Positions 43,264 through 52,473 of a stretch of DNA of 64,000 nt are shown here, piece by piece. Origin of the DNA: CAVZZG01 sp963779685. GTDB lineage: Bacteria; Actinomycetota; Thermoleophilia; Gaiellales; F1-60-MAGs149. The position numbers were made by a program, and so were the translations under genes. Below the pieces are notes generated by a model. That model made no database searches. It was not told the origin of the DNA and saw nothing but the letters and a program-made list of their open reading frames with translations. Location: positions 124,001 to 188,000 of the forward strand of contig CAVZZG010000001.1 in NCBI GenBank assembly GCA_963779685.1, given 5' to 3'. How positions within the stretch are numbered: position 1 is the stretch's first letter; each line of letters begins with the position of its first letter.

Positions 43264-45948
43264 CTACTCGTCGCCGGACGGCGGCGCCTCGGCCTCGGGC
43301 GTAACCGCCGGCGTACTCTCGCCGGAGCCTCTCCGGCGACGACGACGGCGCTTGCGCTTGCGTGGCGCAGGAGCGGCCTGCTCGCCCGCTGCCGCCGAGG
43401 TGGCCGGCGGCACCTCGGCCGGGGCCTGTTCGCGATGCGACGAGCGGTCCGCGGGCTGGGCGGGACGGCGCGTGCCCCTCGGTAGCGGCACGTTCGAGCC
43501 AAGGGCGGCCGCGAGCAGCGCGGCATCGGCCGACAGTGCGACGCGTGCCTGCTCGAGGATCCGGCTGGCGCCGGGATCGCTGGTCTGCACGACGCTCAGC
43601 AGCGCCGCGCCGAGATCGAGCGGCGCCTGCTCGGCCGTCGTCGCGATCAGCTTGGCAGCGCGCATCAGCTCGTCGCCACTCTTGCCGGCCAGGCCACGGG
43701 CAAGGCTGCGCCCGGTCTCGAGAGCGGACGCCACCTTCCGGAACTGCGCATCGCGCGAGGCCCGGGCAAGCCGCCAGGCCCACGCGACCATCTGGTGCTC
43801 GGTGGCCTCGACGCGGCGATCGCCGAGCGCGAGCAGCAGCGTGCGTGCCCCCTGGGAGCGATCGAGGCGCCAGGTCGGCGCGGCCTCGACCAGCCGCACC
43901 GACCGGTCGAAGACGTTCGCCGGAGGCCGGTTCTGGGCCAGATCGCCGAGCGCGGTCAGCCGCAGCTGCCGGTTCTTGTTCTCGGCGGCGCACGTCGCGA
44001 AGAACAGCATGCGGGTCGTCTCGTCCACCTCGGAGAGCACCTTGGCGAGCTTGGCCAGGTCCTTCTGGCCGAGCCGGCGACCGGCGTTCTCGGCCCACAT
44101 CTGCTGCTCGTCACGCGGCAGCCTGTCGATGGCCACGAGCTTCCAGTCGTTGACGATGATCTCGCGGCGGCGCTCCGGGTCGGACGTGACGGGCACGAGC
44201 CAGTTCGCCTCGCGAACGAGCGGCTTGGCCAGCCGCCGCCAGCGCTGCCGGCGGCGAGGCGAGCGAGGTGTGACGAGCGCGCCGGGCCGGTAGGTGTCGA
44301 CGCCGAGCAGGGAGTGGATCGTGATCGTGCGGTCGCTGTGCGGCGCCGTGACCTCGGTGAAGTCGACGACCACGCCGGCCTCCTTACGCCGGTGGAGCCG
44401 CATGATCCGGCCGACGCGCTGCTGGTACACGCGGCGGCTGGCCGTGGGCGCGAGGTGCATGCAGACCGTCGCGCGGGGCGCGTTCCAGCCCTCCGCGAGC
44501 AGCTGCGCGTTGACGAGCACGTTGATCTCGCCGCGCTCGTACTTCGCCAGCGTCGTTGCGAGTTCGCGGGGCGGCGTGCGTCCGGAGACGGCGGCCGCCT
44601 TGAGGCCGACGGCTCGCATGGCAGCCGCGACGCGGCCGGCGTGCTCGACGCCCGCCGAGTAGACGATCCCGGGGCGGTTGCCGAACAGGTCCTGGTAGTA
44701 CATCGCCGCCGCCATGTTGAGCGCCGGGTGGTCGAGCGCGGAGGCGAGCTCCTGCTGGTCGTAGTCGCCGCCCACGATCTTGACGCGCTTCACCGATGCG
44801 CCAGGCTTGACGCGCACGCTGCGCAGGGGCGCGACCACGCCCTTCTTGACCGCCTCGGCCAGCGGAAAGTCGGCGATCTCGGCCGGGAACACATCGCCGA
44901 CGTGCTTCTGGAGCAGCTCGTCGGTGGCCGTCATGCCGATGTAGATGGGCGTATCGAAGCTCCGGATCGCCGCCGCGGTCTTGTCGCCGAGGGCGGTGTG
45001 AGCCTCGTCGCACAGCACCACGCCGTAGGTATCGCGATCGATCGCGTCGACGTTGCGGATGAACCAGGCGTACGTCTCGACCGTGACCGGGGGAGTGATG
45101 GGGCCGCGCTTGCCACGCAGCACCGCCTCGCGCAGGCGGTCGCCGTAGCCCTGGGCGCGGAGATCCCGCTCGAACTGGTCGACCAGCAGGCGCCGGTGGG
45201 TCAGGATCAGGACGCCGGTGAGACGGGCCGATTCGACGAACCCGGCGGCGGCGACGGTCTTGCCCGATGCGGTCGGGTGCTTGAACCGGTAGCGGCGGAC
45301 CGCTCCCGGATCGTGGATCGGCTCGGACTCGTCGTCCTCGTCCTCGTCCTCATCCTCGGCGCGCGGGGCGTCCTCGTCCTCGTCCACGTCGTCGTCGTCA
45401 TCGTCGTCTTCAGCACCGTGTACGTCGTCGCCGGCGACGTCGACCGCGGCATCCTCCTCCTCGGGGTGCGTGTCGCCGTTGCCGTTCCCGTTGCCGTCGG
45501 CGGCCGTGTCCTCCCAGCCACGCTGGGCATCGCCGAGCAGCGCCGCCAGCATGCCCGTGAGCGCGTCCACCTGGTGGGGACGGAGCTCGAGCCCGCCGGC
45601 CAGGTGCGGCTTCTCCTCGGAGAGGATTCGCTGCAGTCCGAGCAGCAGCGCCCACTGGCGTCGCCACTGCGGCGATGGCCGCGCCAGGCCCGCGGCGATC
45701 TCGGCCGTCGCGTCGTCCACGGCGCGGCGCCACGCGGTGCCGTGCGCGAGCGCTTCGGCCGGGTCGTCGCCGACCGGCACGATGCGTTCGCCGGCCCATC
45801 GCTCGACGGTCTCGAGCATGGCCGGATCGACGTTCGAAAGCTCCGTGGCCTCGGCGGAGAGCTCTCCGGGCAACCGCATGTCCTCCACAATGAGCCGCAC
45901 GCGTTTCGGCAGGTCGCCTTGGAGGGCGATACGTGCGGCAAACACCAC
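43264..45948 (-). CDS. DEAH-box superfamily 2 helicase with acidic insertion
   Basis: 894 residues. RPHQVDAL (123-130) is a Q-motif-like element. It is followed not by motif I but by a low-complexity insert (about 143-212) rich in Asp/Glu, then Walker A HPTASGKT (224-231), DEAH (314-317), motif III MTAT (339-342), ILVLVNAQLLAEGWNAP and motif VI QQRVGRIMRLHRR. The remaining about 350 residues are helical and unassigned. The C terminus has an Arg/Lys run followed by an acidic tail. It resembles UvrB/type-III-restriction-like ATP-driven DNA or RNA remodelers, but the role is unknown. GTG 45948 is the longest start; ATG codons about 24 residues in are alternatives. Confidence 0.88.
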   Translation of the reverse strand: MVFAARIALQGDLPKRVRLIVEDMRLPGELSAEATELSNVDPAMLETVERWAGERIVPVGDDPAEALAHGTAWRRAVDDATAEIAAGLARPSPQWRRQWALLLGLQRILSEEKPHLAGGLELRPHQVDALTGMLAALLGDAQRGWEDTAADGNGNGNGDTHPEEEDAAVDVAGDDVHGAEDDDDDDDVDEDEDAPRAEDEDEDEDDESEPIHDPGAVRRYRFKHPTASGKTVAAAGFVESARLTGVLILTHRRLLVDQFERDLRAQGYGDRLREAVLRGKRGPITPPVTVETYAWFIRNVDAIDRDTYGVVLCDEAHTALGDKTAAAIRSFDTPIYIGMTATDELLQKHVGDVFPAEIADFPLAEAVKKGVVAPLRSVRVKPGASVKRVKIVGGDYDQQELASALDHPALNMAAAMYYQDLFGNRPGIVYSAGVEHAGRVAAAMRAVGLKAAAVSGRTPPRELATTLAKYERGEINVLVNAQLLAEGWNAPRATVCMHLAPTASRRVYQQRVGRIMRLHRRKEAGVVVDFTEVTAPHSDRTITIHSLLGVDTYRPGALVTPRSPRRRQRWRRLAKPLVREANWLVPVTSDPERRREIIVNDWKLVAIDRLPRDEQQMWAENAGRRLGQKDLAKLAKVLSEVDETTRMLFFATCAAENKNRQLRLTALGDLAQNRPPANVFDRSVRLVEAAPTWRLDRSQGARTLLLALGDRRVEATEHQMVAWAWRLARASRDAQFRKVASALETGRSLARGLAGKSGDELMRAAKLIATTAEQAPLDLGAALLSVVQTSDPGASRILEQARVALSADAALLAAALGSNVPLPRGTRRPAQPADRSSHREQAPAEVPPATSAAAGEQAAPAPRKRKRRRRRRRGSGESTPAVTPEAEAPPSGDE

Positions 45949-45973
45949 AGGACGAGGAAGGGAGTCCTCGTTT

Positions 45974-45998
45974 GACGCCGGCCTGCCGCACCGGCGTC
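45974..45998. terminator. Hairpin between LOG-family and helicase genes
   Basis: GACGCCGG (45974-45981) and CCGGCGTC (45991-45998) form a perfect 8-bp stem with a 9-nt loop, 42 nt after the LOG-family stop on the minus strand. No U-tract follows. A second small stem (ACGAGGA/TCCTCGT) adjoins it at about 45952-45971, nearer the helicase start. Confidence 0.4.
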
Positions 45999-46039
45999 CA
46001 GACGGAACACTAGCGGATCCGGCGGCGGCGCAACCCCGT

Positions 46040-46777
46040 TCAGGTGCGCTGCGCCGCGAGCAGGACCGACACCGCCTCGTCGGGGTCGTCCGTCACCGTC
46101 ACCAGCGCGAGATCGCTCTCGCTGACGCGGCCGTCGGCGAGAGCGTCCGCGCGAAGCCAGTCCAGCAGCCCCGCCCAGCCGGAGCCGCCCATGAGGATGA
46201 TCGGGAAGCGATCGACCTTGCCGGTCTGGATGAGCGTGAGGGCCTCGAAGAGCTCGTCGAGCGTGCCGAAGCCGCCCGGGAAGACGACGAACCCGGTGGC
46301 GTACTTGACGAACATGGTCTTGCGCACGAAGAAGTAGCGGAAGTCGATCATGAGATCGAGGTAGGCGTTCGGCAGTTGCTCGTGGGGCAGTTCGATCGTG
46401 CACCCGATCGACAGGCCGCCGGCCTCCCTTGCGCCGCGATTGGCCGCTTCCATCACCCCGGGCCCGCCTCCCGTGATGACGGCCAGGCCGGCCTCGGCCA
46501 GCCGCGACCCCAGCGTGCGCGCCAGTGCGTAACTCGGGTGGCCTTCGCCGATCCGTGCCGATCCGAAGACCGTGGCCGCCTGGCCGACCCGCGAGAGGGC
46601 GTCGAAGCCCTCGACGAACTCGGACAGGATGCGCAGCGCTCGCCAGGGATCCGTATGGAGGAACGCCGGGTCTGACGGTGCCTGCAGCAGACCGCGATCG
46701 GCGATGCCCAGCCGGTCGCGCGCCCTGGCGCTCGACGCGAGCGTGCGTCCGGCGCGGTAGTTCCGTTCGTGAGCCAT
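46040..46777 (-). CDS. LOG family protein (TIGR00730)
   Basis: 245 residues from ATG 46777. The family motif PGGFGTLDELFEAL is intact, preceded by AVITGGGPGVMEAANRGARE and the conserved Arg/Lys in FFVRKTMFVKYA. LOG proteins hydrolyse nucleoside 5'-monophosphates at the N-glycosidic bond (cytokinin activation in plants and some actinobacteria); several bacterial members are also called lysine decarboxylase by mistake. An N-terminal extension of about 75 residues precedes the core. ATG 46801 is an alternative that would overlap the divergent start codon. Confidence 0.9.
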   Translation of the reverse strand: MAHERNYRAGRTLASSARARDRLGIADRGLLQAPSDPAFLHTDPWRALRILSEFVEGFDALSRVGQAATVFGSARIGEGHPSYALARTLGSRLAEAGLAVITGGGPGVMEAANRGAREAGGLSIGCTIELPHEQLPNAYLDLMIDFRYFFVRKTMFVKYATGFVVFPGGFGTLDELFEALTLIQTGKVDRFPIILMGGSGWAGLLDWLRADALADGRVSESDLALVTVTDDPDEAVSVLLAAQRT

Positions 46778-46799
46778 GCGGGTGCTAGCCTCTCCCGTC

Positions 46800-47867
46800 A
46801 TGGAGTTCGCCTTCTACGGCACCGTCCCTCCGCAGCTCGAGGGCTTCCGTGCCGGACTCGAGGCGGCGCTCGTCGCGCGGGGCTATACCTACCTCGATTC
46901 GCCCGACGAGGCGACCCTCGTCTGCAACTTCGTCGACGCCGAGAGCGCGCGGCCGTACCGGCGCGTGAACAAGTGGACCTTCGTGGCGTCGTTCTGGTAC
47001 GCGGAGACGCCGCCCGATGACTTCATCCGGCGTGGCTACCCGGTGCTGCTCCGGGCGCTCTCGAACCTCTCCGTCTGCGTCGTCCCGGGTGAGATCGCCC
47101 GGTTCCTGACACTCGAGCAGGGCAACTACGGCGTCGAGTACGCGGACGACCCCGACACCTTCTACGACCGCGTCGTCGAGCGGCTCGCGCCGCTGGCGGA
47201 GTCGAACCTGGTGATCGAGAACATCTTCGAGCCCACCCTGCCATCGGAGCTGTGGGACGGGGACGAGATCACCGCGTCGCTCACCGCGGCCGGCGAGCTG
47301 CTCGAGAAGCTCGAACTCCTGCCCGCGCCCTTCCCGATCGACGACGTCCTCGACAAGCGCGAGCTGGAGCACGTCAAGCGTCTCTACTCGATCGGCGGCC
47401 TGTCGTACGGCAACCTCTCGGCCCGCAAGGACGCCGTGAGCTTCTGGATGAGCGCGTCGGGCGTGGACAAGGCGAACCTCCGAGAGATCGGCCGCGACAT
47501 CCTGCTGGTGGTCGGTTACGTGCCCGAACAGCGCGCGATGGTGCTCTCGGTGCCCCCCGGCATCGAGCCCCGGCGCGTGTCGGTCGACGCCATCGAGCAC
47601 TGGAAGATCTACCTCGAGCACCCCACGGTGGGCGCGATCCTCCACGTCCACGCCTGGGTCGACGGCGTCGAGGCGACCGAGATCAACTTCCCCTGCGGCA
47701 CGGCCGAGCTGGCCGACGCGGTGGCGGATCTCGTGCGCCGCGCCCCCGACCCGGGGCACGCCATCGTCGGCCTCAAGAACCACGGCCTGACGATCACGGG
47801 CAGCAGCCTCGAGGAGATCTTCGAGCGCGTCGGCCCGCACATCCAGCGCCAGGTACCGATGAGCTGA
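46800..47867 (+). CDS. Class II aldolase/adducin-domain protein with unassigned N-terminal domain
   Basis: 355 residues. The C-terminal half (about 190-350) is a class II aldolase/adducin fold: LYSIGGLSYGNLSARKD, FWMSASGVDKANLREIG, HPTVGAILHVHAWVDG with His282 and His284, and IVGLKNHGLTITG with His328, consistent with a zinc site. The N-terminal about 180 residues (FYGTVPPQLEGFRAGLEAAL, NKWTFVASFWYAE) belong to no family I know. Aldolase activity on a phosphorylated sugar is the default inference. ATG 46800 has TAGCCT (46786-46791) 8 nt upstream. Its start region abuts the divergent LOG gene. Confidence 0.82.
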   Translation: MEFAFYGTVPPQLEGFRAGLEAALVARGYTYLDSPDEATLVCNFVDAESARPYRRVNKWTFVASFWYAETPPDDFIRRGYPVLLRALSNLSVCVVPGEIARFLTLEQGNYGVEYADDPDTFYDRVVERLAPLAESNLVIENIFEPTLPSELWDGDEITASLTAAGELLEKLELLPAPFPIDDVLDKRELEHVKRLYSIGGLSYGNLSARKDAVSFWMSASGVDKANLREIGRDILLVVGYVPEQRAMVLSVPPGIEPRRVSVDAIEHWKIYLEHPTVGAILHVHAWVDGVEATEINFPCGTAELADAVADLVRRAPDPGHAIVGLKNHGLTITGSSLEEIFERVGPHIQRQVPMS

Positions 47868-47871
47868 CGTC

Positions 47872-47891
47872 CCCGCCGGCACGCCGGCGGG
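47872..47891. terminator. Bidirectional hairpin between convergent genes
   Basis: CCCGCCGGC (47872-47880) and GCCGGCGGG (47883-47891) pair over 9 bp with almost no loop (in practice a slightly shorter stem). It exactly fills the gap between the aldolase-domain gene and the convergent ABC permease gene, so it could stop transcription from both sides. Confidence 0.6.
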
Positions 47892-50456
47892 CTACTCGTA
47901 CTGCAGTGCCTCGAGGACGTTCAGCCGCGCCGCGCGACGGGCCGGGATGATGGCGGCGAGGATGCCCGCGAGCACCGAGACGATGAAGAACGCGATGATC
48001 TGGCCCGTCGGTAGCACGAAGGGGATCTCGTTCAGGCGTCCGACGACCATGGCACCGAAGACCGTGCCGACCACGACGCCGAGCGTCGCACCGATGACGG
48101 CCGTGATGACGCTCTCGTAGCGGACGATCCGGCGTACCTGGCGACGCGTCGTGCCGACGGCGCGCAGCAGGCCGATCTCGCGGGTCCGTTCGAACACCGA
48201 CAGCAGGAGCACGTTGACGATGCCGATGATCGAGATCAGCACGATCACGCCGAGGAGTGCGTAGAGCGGGATCACGACGTTGTTGATCTGACTCGAGGCC
48301 TGGTCGATCACGTCCTGGTTCGACTGCACCTCCGTCAAGGGGTTGGCCTTCACGGCGACCGCCTCGACCGCGCTCTGCACCGACTTGAGGTCGGCGCCGG
48401 GCTGCGTCACGACGAACATGAAGGCGACCCCCTTCGTGGAGCCGAGCGGTTCGAAGGCAGCCGGCGAGATCATCAGCCCGCGCACGAGGTCGGAGGTCTT
48501 GACGATGCCCGCCACCGTGAACTTCGCGCGTTTGCCCTCGCGCGTCAGGATCGTGACCGGCGAGCCGACGGTCAGGGATCGCGCCTTCGCCGTGTCCTGA
48601 TCGATCACGGCCTGCCCGGGCTGCAGGTTGCGGATGGTGTCGTCGCTGCCGTTGATCCAGCGGACGTGATAGGCGTCGACGAATGCCGGGGGGGTCGACG
48701 AGACCGCGACGTCGCTGCCGGACGGCTGGAACTTGGCCGACAGGAAGCTCGTCGGGGCCACGGCCGCGACACCGGGAACCTTCGCCACCTCGGCCGCGAG
48801 GGACGGCTCGAGCGCGCTCTGGCCGTTGCCGAACACGCCACCGGCCGAGACGAACAGCTGGGCCTTGATGTCGGTGCCCAGCACGTTGGTGATGCTCTTC
48901 TGGAGGCCCGCCGCGAAGACCGCGACGAAGCAGACGAGCAGGATGCCGAGCATCAATGCAGCCGACGTGAGGGCGGTCCGGAACGGGTTGCGCATGGCGT
49001 TCTCCCGCGCGATCCGGCCCGGGATGCCCCCGAACCGCTCGCCGGGCCAGCCGATGATCCGGGCCATGATCGGCACCACGAACGGCGCCGTCAGCACGAC
49101 GCCGACGAGGACGATCAGGGCGCCCGCCCCCAGCGTCAGCAGGACCGCCGCCGTGCCCGAGGCGATGAAGAGACCGTACGCGATCACGATCAGGCCGATG
49201 ATGGCGATGATCGGCGCGAGCACCCGGCCGTGCCGGACGACCCAGCCGGGCTCGGAGGTGCCTCCCTCGCGGAGCGCCGCGACGGGTTGGATCCTGGTCG
49301 ACTTGACCGCGGGCACGATCGACGCGACCAGCGTCGCGACCATGCCCGCGATGAACGCTCCGATGGCCACTCCCGCCGAGAGGTGCATTGCGGCCACGGG
49401 CAGGCCGAAGCCGACCGCGTCGAACAGGAGCCCGATCGCCTTGGCGATGCCCAGCCCGGCGACGATGCCGACCACGGAGGCGAGGGCGCCGACGATGGCG
49501 GCCTCGGCGAGCACGCTCGTCAGGATCTGGCGGCGCGATGCGCCGAGCGTCCGCAGCAGCGCGAGTTCCTTGACCCGCTGGCCGACGGTGATCCAGAACG
49601 TGATGAAGATGATGAACATGCCGGCGATCGTCGACACCGCCCCGATGGTGGTGAGGGCGTAGCCGAGGACGTCGACGAAGCTGGCGACGTCCTTCGACTC
49701 CTGTTTCGCCTGCTCGGCACCGGTCCGCACCGTCATGGCGGGCAGGGCCTGCCGGAGCCGATCGCGGAGCTGGGTCGCCGAGACGCCGCTGGCTGCCTCG
49801 ACAGCGATCTCGTCGAACTGGCCCTGGCGCTCGAACCAGGCCTGGCCGTCGGCCAGGGTCACGATCACCTGCGTCGATCCGCCGACCGACGCCGCGAAGT
49901 CGAAGATGCCGACGACCGTGACGGGGTGCAGCCCGGTCGCGGTCGCGAGCTGGATCTTGTCGCCGACCTTCACCTTCGCCCGGTCGGCGGTGCGGTGCTC
50001 GACCGAGATCTCGCCCGGCGCGGAGGGTTGCCGGCCGGCGAGGATCGTGGTCGGGTCGAACGGCGGCCCCGTGTCCGAGTTGCCGAGGGCCGGTGCGCCG
50101 CCGGTCGGCTTGATCGGCTTGGGCACCCCGTTCGAGATCACCACGGGGACGACGCCGATCGCGCCCACCGAGCCGACGGCCTTCTGGACACCGGGCACCG
50201 CCTCGACCTGTGTGAGGATGCCCTGGTCGAACGGCACCGTGGCGACGTTCTGCTGGTCCTTGAAGGTCGCCTTCTTCGTGATGACGACGTCGGTGTTCTT
50301 CCGCACTTCCTGGAAGACCCCGTCGAACGCGCCCTTGATCTGGGCCGTCAACACCGAGGAGCCCACGATCATGGCCACGCCGAGGACGATTGCCAGCGCG
50401 GTCAGGGCCGACCGCAGCTTGCGCCCGAGAAAGCCGCGGATGATCACGTGGCGCAT
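47892..50456 (-). CDS. MacB/FtsX-type ABC transporter permease, two FtsX domains
   Basis: 854 residues. An N-terminal helix (LRSALTALAIVLGVAMIVGS) leads into a large extracytoplasmic MacB-like domain (about 45-260). Next come three helices of the first FtsX domain (LALLRTLGASRRQIL), a central pair of helices, a second extracytoplasmic domain and a second FtsX domain near the C terminus (TREIGLLRAVGTTRRQVRRI). This is the DUF-type duplicated permease common in Actinobacteria, which exports or extracts peptides or lipids rather than importing. It pairs with the ATPase gene 4 bases upstream. The substrate is unknown. Confidence 0.93.
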   Translation of the reverse strand: MRHVIIRGFLGRKLRSALTALAIVLGVAMIVGSSVLTAQIKGAFDGVFQEVRKNTDVVITKKATFKDQQNVATVPFDQGILTQVEAVPGVQKAVGSVGAIGVVPVVISNGVPKPIKPTGGAPALGNSDTGPPFDPTTILAGRQPSAPGEISVEHRTADRAKVKVGDKIQLATATGLHPVTVVGIFDFAASVGGSTQVIVTLADGQAWFERQGQFDEIAVEAASGVSATQLRDRLRQALPAMTVRTGAEQAKQESKDVASFVDVLGYALTTIGAVSTIAGMFIIFITFWITVGQRVKELALLRTLGASRRQILTSVLAEAAIVGALASVVGIVAGLGIAKAIGLLFDAVGFGLPVAAMHLSAGVAIGAFIAGMVATLVASIVPAVKSTRIQPVAALREGGTSEPGWVVRHGRVLAPIIAIIGLIVIAYGLFIASGTAAVLLTLGAGALIVLVGVVLTAPFVVPIMARIIGWPGERFGGIPGRIARENAMRNPFRTALTSAALMLGILLVCFVAVFAAGLQKSITNVLGTDIKAQLFVSAGGVFGNGQSALEPSLAAEVAKVPGVAAVAPTSFLSAKFQPSGSDVAVSSTPPAFVDAYHVRWINGSDDTIRNLQPGQAVIDQDTAKARSLTVGSPVTILTREGKRAKFTVAGIVKTSDLVRGLMISPAAFEPLGSTKGVAFMFVVTQPGADLKSVQSAVEAVAVKANPLTEVQSNQDVIDQASSQINNVVIPLYALLGVIVLISIIGIVNVLLLSVFERTREIGLLRAVGTTRRQVRRIVRYESVITAVIGATLGVVVGTVFGAMVVGRLNEIPFVLPTGQIIAFFIVSVLAGILAAIIPARRAARLNVLEALQYE

Positions 50457-50460
50457 GGTC

Positions 50461-51213
50461 CTACTCCAGGTTCTTCATCACGTCGAGGATCGCGCCCGAC
50501 GTCATTCGCGGCTCGTCGTGGACGATCTTGCCGTCCTGCAGGAACACGATCCGGTCGGCGTAGCTGGCGGCTCGCGGATCGTGGGTGACGATGGCGACCG
50601 TCTGGCCGAACTGGTCGACGGAGTGCCGGAGCAGCTGCATGACCTCCGCGCTCGTCTTCGAGTCGAGGTTGCCGGTGGGCTCGTCGCCGAAGATGATCGT
50701 CGGCCTCATCAGGAGCGCACGGCCGACGGCGACCCGCTGCTGCTGGCCGCCGGAGAGCTCGGCGGGCCGGTGGGTCAGGCGGTTGCCGAGGCCGATCGAC
50801 TTGACGAGGTCGGCCTTCCACTCAGGGTCGGGTGCGTCTCCGGCGAGGCGCAGCGGCAGCTCCATGTTCTCGTCGGCCGTCAGCATCGGCAGCAGGTTGT
50901 AGAACTGGAAGATGAAGCCGATCTTCTTGCGGCGGATCAGGGTCAGGTCGCCATCCGAGGCCGTCGTGATCTCCTGTCCCTCGATGAGCACCGAGCCGGA
51001 CGTGGGCCGATCGAGACCGGCCAGGCAGTGCATGAGGGTGGACTTCCCCGACCCGGACGGGCCCATCACGGCCAGGAACTGGCGGGCCGGGATCGAGACG
51101 TCCACGCCGTCGAGCGCGCGCACCTCGGCGTCGCCCTTGCCGTAGACGCGGGTCAGTCCGGTCGCCGCGACGACGAGTTGGGTGGCTTCGGGCACAGCGG
51201 TCGGCGTGGACAT
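50461..51213 (-). CDS. MacB/LolD-type ABC transporter ATPase
   Basis: 250 residues. Walker A VMGPSGSGKSTLMHCLAGLD, the Q loop IGFIFQFYNLLPMLTADENM, signature LSGGQQQRVAVGRAL and Walker B TIIFGDEPTGNLDSKTS are all of the LolD/MacB type. It energises the duplicated FtsX permease encoded directly downstream. ATG 51213 (STPTAVPEATQLV) was chosen over the longer frame because the residues before it look non-coding. Confidence 0.96.
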   Translation of the reverse strand: MSTPTAVPEATQLVVAATGLTRVYGKGDAEVRALDGVDVSIPARQFLAVMGPSGSGKSTLMHCLAGLDRPTSGSVLIEGQEITTASDGDLTLIRRKKIGFIFQFYNLLPMLTADENMELPLRLAGDAPDPEWKADLVKSIGLGNRLTHRPAELSGGQQQRVAVGRALLMRPTIIFGDEPTGNLDSKTSAEVMQLLRHSVDQFGQTVAIVTHDPRAASYADRIVFLQDGKIVHDEPRMTSGAILDVMKNLE

Positions 51214-51278
51214 GCGGCAAGACTCCGGACTCGGGAACCCCGGCACCTTACCGGTTCACCGGGCTGCCCTCGACCGCC

Positions 51279-52430
51279 TCAGTACACGTACACGGTCTCG
51301 CCGACCGGCGACTGCTGGTAGATCCAGTTCGCCATCCAGAGCGGCTCGCGCGTACATCCGTGACTCGCGGGATACGCAGGCACCGGCGCGAAGCCGTGGA
51401 TCGCGAAGCCGCCGTGGAACGTCATCGTCCAGTAGAGGATGGCGGGGCCGAGCCACGTGTGGGTCTGGGGCGCCTTCCAGAGAATCGCCCACTTCCCGAC
51501 CGGGGTGTTGCCCGTGGCTCCGGTCGAGACGTGCTCGATCACCCTGACACGGCCGTTGCGGACGATCATCAGGATCTGCCGCGCCTTGTCGATCTCGATG
51601 TGCTGGGCCGGGCCGGTGTGACGGGGGCGCAGACGCTTGCCGTGGAGGAGCAGTTTCCAGTCGGTGGGCTGGAAGTCCCACGTGCGCGGCAGGCGGTACG
51701 CCTTGTGGAACGCCATGATGGGGTCCTGCGCGTTGCGGGTGAGGGTCGTCGAGATCCCCGGCGTGTGGAACCCGCGCGCTTCGAGGCGCTGGAGGAGGAT
51801 CCGCACGTCCCGGCCCTTCGCGCCGAGGCCGATCTTGCGGCCGTGGCTGGTGAAGCCCTTCGCCACGGTCTCCGCGCCGAAGCCCGACGCCGCCCCCAGC
51901 ACGACCTTGGCCGTGAGGTGCCCGTAGCCGTCGGGGATGAACGCGACCTGCGCCCGTCCGCCGCTCAGGGTGATCGTCGATGTCGCGAGCAGGTGGCCGG
52001 CCTGTTCGATCCGCAGCGTGGCCGGCCCGGACCAGCTCGACGGCGTGATCGACACCGCCGCGACACCGCGCCGGAATGCCTGCACCGAACGGATCCGGAG
52101 GCTCACCCGGGGCACCACCGTCAGCGCGACGGCGGCGCTCGTGGAGGCATCGCCCGTGTCGGTCGCCGTGACGCTGCCGCCGTGGCTGGCGGTGAACGCC
52201 GCGGAGAAGGTGCCGTCCGCGGCGGTCGTGGTCGTGGTCGCCGTGACACCGTTCACGGCGATGTCGATGGACGCTCCCGCGACGGCGGGGGTCACCGACC
52301 CGGTAGCCGTCACGTGGGCGCCGTAGACGGCGGAGGTTGCGCCCAGGGAGAGCGAGACCGCGGCCTGGGCGGCGGCCGGTGCGGCGAGGAGGAGCGCTGC
52401 GGTCAGCGCGATGACGGATCGGTATGGCAC
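51279..52430 (-). CDS. Secreted L,D-transpeptidase (YkuD) with Ig-like and peptidoglycan-binding regions
   Basis: 383 residues. A signal peptide (about 1-23, ALTAALLLAAPAAAQAA) is followed by a bacterial Ig-like beta domain (about 25-105), a second beta region, and a peptidoglycan-binding-like helical segment (DVRILLQRLEARGFHT). The C-terminal YkuD domain contains the conserved FAIHGFA and PASHGCTRE with catalytic Cys359. Such enzymes form 3-3 cross-links or attach proteins in the cell wall. SHGCTRE is a mild variant of the usual SHGCIRM. The start is GTG 52430. It stands between the ABC exporter and a lipoprotein gene, all on the minus strand. Confidence 0.92.
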   Translation of the reverse strand: MPYRSVIALTAALLLAAPAAAQAAVSLSLGATSAVYGAHVTATGSVTPAVAGASIDIAVNGVTATTTTTAADGTFSAAFTASHGGSVTATDTGDASTSAAVALTVVPRVSLRIRSVQAFRRGVAAVSITPSSWSGPATLRIEQAGHLLATSTITLSGGRAQVAFIPDGYGHLTAKVVLGAASGFGAETVAKGFTSHGRKIGLGAKGRDVRILLQRLEARGFHTPGISTTLTRNAQDPIMAFHKAYRLPRTWDFQPTDWKLLLHGKRLRPRHTGPAQHIEIDKARQILMIVRNGRVRVIEHVSTGATGNTPVGKWAILWKAPQTHTWLGPAILYWTMTFHGGFAIHGFAPVPAYPASHGCTREPLWMANWIYQQSPVGETVYVY

Positions 52431-52473
52431 GGACGTTCTGGTTTCGCTTTCTGGCTCGGACGCCGGTGTCCTC

